Source: Yponomeuta sedellus
Taxonomy: Eukaryota > Arthropoda > Insecta > Lepidoptera > Yponomeutidae
NCBI GenBank assembly: GCA_934045075.1
Contig: OW203732.1
Location: 13,494,201 to 13,558,200 of the forward strand
Direction of reading: 5' to 3'
DNA: 64,000 bases
A model generated the notes under the pieces. The model was given only the letters and a program-made list of their open reading frames with translations, ran no database searches and was not told the DNA's origin. Position numbers and translations under genes: made by a program. Below, one piece after another: positions 62,445 through 64,000 of the stretch. How positions within the stretch are numbered: position 1 is the first letter of the stretch; each line of letters starts with the position of its first letter.

Positions 62445-62530
62445 AATCATTGTACATGCCCGCACTGGAAATCGAACCTGGGTCTCTCGCTTCCGAGTCC
62501 ATTATCATACCCACTAGGCCACCGCCGCTT
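62445..62530 (-). repeat. tRNA-like head of a SINE G relative
   Basis: The minus strand has GGTGGCCTAGTGGGTA (A box) and CCAGGTTCGATTTCC (B box), then AGTGCGGGCATGTACAATG as in SINE G. There is no supporting evidence for a functional tRNA. Confidence 0.6.
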
Positions 62531-62857
62531 CTCACAACATAACATATCACACAAAATATTGAACCTTATAGTTCAACCTCAGCTGGAGGGGTTGACCACA
62601 TAACGCATATTAGGTAAATTACAAGTAAGGTAAAAAAAGGTAAAATTATAATAAAATTAAATTTTACGTAACATTTTTAGGAACCCGGTTTTTTGTTTCT
62701 CTATTAATATTTTTTGGAAACAACTTCACTGAAGCGGCGAACGGGCAAATAGAAGGGTATAGGCGGTCCGAATACCGTTAGGATTACTCAATCAATGAAT
62801 ATGTCACAAATGAAATCTTTGTAACTGATACATAATCATAGTAAAACTTTCCTTGTC

Positions 62858-62908
62858 GACCCATTTTTTTCATGTAGCCTTTTATAGGCTACATGAAAAA
62901 AATGGGTC
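62858..62908. repeat. Perfect 23-bp inverted repeat, 5-nt loop
   Basis: Arms 62858-62880 and 62886-62908 are exact reverse complements around TTTAT. The left arm starts GACCCATTTTTTTCATG. Confidence 0.95.
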
Positions 62909-63055
62909 TCGTCCCAATACAGAGCACAGGCATTCATATTCATTCTCACAGACAGAGTATGAGTTTAGTTAAACACCGCGGATTGACAATTTTAAGCACT
63001 GAGGTATCGAAACCTCTCATACACTTAGCTTTCCTCACGATGTTTTACTTCATGG
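62909..63055 (+). repeat. Repeat Q, diverged
   Basis: Has CAGAGCACAGGC, CACCGCGGATTGACAATTTT and CCTCACGATGTTTTACTTCA, in the order found in the antisense of a common lepidopteran SINE. Confidence 0.55.
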
Positions 63056-63062
63056 TAAGCGG

Positions 63063-63412
63063 TATGCCGTCAGGGTATACTAGTCCACTGCTGGACATAG
63101 CCCTTCTCTTATAAGCGCCATAGCGCCCTGTCTTCAGCTTGCCGCATCCAGCATCTGCCTGCAGTTTTTCGCAGATCGTCATCCCACCTAGGTACACTTC
63201 ACTTCTTCTTCCCATGCTCTCAACTAAAGGAGGTTGGCCGTCAGCTCCGTATATTCTTCTTTGTGTCTTGTCCAGACGAAACAGGTCATCGACGCTGACT
63301 ACATCCGTCTATTCCCTGATGTTTCTAAGCCACGACTTCCTTCTTCTTCCAACACTATTCCTTCCCTCAATCTTACCCATCATTATAACTTGAAGAAGTC
63401 GGTAGGTGCATC
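63063..63412 (-). pseudogene. Two adjoining LINE C-terminal remnants
   Basis: 63063-63204 (minus) matches the 5055-5396 tail (CGATCTGCGAAAAACTGCAG, TATGTCCAGCAGTGGACTAG). 63206-63412 (minus) encodes VIMMGKIEGRNSVGRRKKSW and LRNIREWTDVVSVDDLFRLD, the end of a different LINE protein. Neither retains RT motifs. Confidence 0.7.
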
Positions 63413-63484
63413 GTGTCGCAACACATGACATAAATAATTAATTTTCTTCTTTTTTATGGTATAGTTACATTGGTACACTATTGC

Positions 63485-63705
63485 TGTATTGTTGTAGTCG
63501 CTGCCTGTAAATATAATAAAGGAATATTGTAAAGAGGTCGAAGTTTCGCTGATGCCGGTACTTGCCCATTAGTTCAGTTGGGAGAGCGTTGGCACGGTTA
63601 GCCAGAGGTCGCGGGATCGAGTCCCGGCATAGGTGGAATTTTTAGCCTCTAAATAGGTCTTTAAAATTGTCCTTAGCACGGGTTAGTGCAACAAAAAGAA
63701 TATAA
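63485..63705 (+). repeat. SINE A, long form
   Basis: GTCGCTGCCTGTAAATATAA, GCCCATTAGTTCAGTTGGG, CGGGATCGAGTCCCGG and the body to TTAGCACGGGTTAGTG, then AAAAAGAATATAA. Confidence 0.78.
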
Positions 63706-63722
63706 ACAGTTGTATTTCTTAA

Positions 63723-63845
63723 TTATTCGCAATACTCCTAAATAGTTATATATTTATCGCGCTTCAATCGCGATTAATTATTAGGTAAAACGTAATTACC
63801 TTATTTCCCGACGTTTTGGCAGCGTTACAGTTGCCGTGGTAATTT
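63723..63845. repeat. Repeat K fragment
   Basis: ATCGCGATTAATTATTAGG, AACGTAATTACCTTATTTCC and GTTACAGTTGCCGTGG match the K copies. Confidence 0.6.
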
Positions 63846-64000
63846 ATATAGTTTTTAATCAGTGCCGCCTGCACGATGAACCTCAGATAAGAGAGCACAA
63901 AATGGTGGGATAAAACTTTTATCTTGACCTTGTGCTGCCCTTGCAGAGACACCTTTAAGGATTCGAGACGGCGAAACATAGGTACATATGTTTTGTCATC

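Overview
The window looks like intergenic or intronic DNA from a moth or butterfly (Lepidoptera). It is AT-rich and eukaryotic in character: canonical GT-AG splice sites, tRNA- and 5S-rRNA-derived SINEs, LINE 3' ends with TTATC or ATGT microsatellite tails, a TTAA-flanked piggyBac-like element, TA-flanked mariner-type MITEs and LTR retrotransposons. The lineage call rests on recollection of these repeat families, not on a search. No intact host protein gene is visible. Almost every long open frame is a transposon remnant or an antisense reading of a SINE.

Layout. 1-5.4 kb: SINEs, an RTE-type LINE tail, a solo LTR split by a SINE, nested MITEs and a 5'-truncated LINE with a 12-bp target duplication. 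5.4-12.3 kb: thinner, with LINE 3' ends, SINEs, a MITE and a fold-back SINE. 12.3-14.7 kb: a complete non-coding LTR element on the minus strand with identical 263-bp LTRs. 14.7-28.4 kb: 5S-derived SINEs, tRNA SINEs, a palindromic SINE, a solo LTR and LINE tails. 28.46-34.92 kb: a nearly intact Ty3/gypsy element with 1022-bp LTRs differing at one base, gag, pol, and a consensus -1 frameshift heptamer. Its gag carries one in-frame stop. 35-39.5 kb: SINE nests and one GC-rich candidate exon. 39.9-42.1 kb: minus-strand exon-like blocks, the first two forming a frameshifted THAP zinc finger; this is the best candidate for host (or domesticated) coding sequence. 42.4-50.5 kb: SINEs, a mariner pseudogene, a PIF/Harbinger-type MITE, an RTE LINE nested in a Jockey/CR1-type LINE, and a perfect hairpin. 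51.7-64 kb: LINE tails, a piggyBac deletion derivative, nested MITE/SINE pairs, a long-TIR MITE and more perfect hairpins.

Relationships. Target-site duplications and interrupted repeats give local insertion orders: SINE in solo LTR, MITE in SINE dimer, SINE in MITE, SINE in SINE, LINE in LINE, MITE in MITE. Two processes recur: retroposition with 7-15 bp duplications, and fold-back duplication making short-spacer perfect inverted repeats, at least two of them inside SINEs with private variants shared by both arms. The likeliest under-described items are the THAP exon cluster, the autonomous-looking LTR element carrying a SINE fragment in both LTRs, the young non-coding LTR element and the fold-back repeats.
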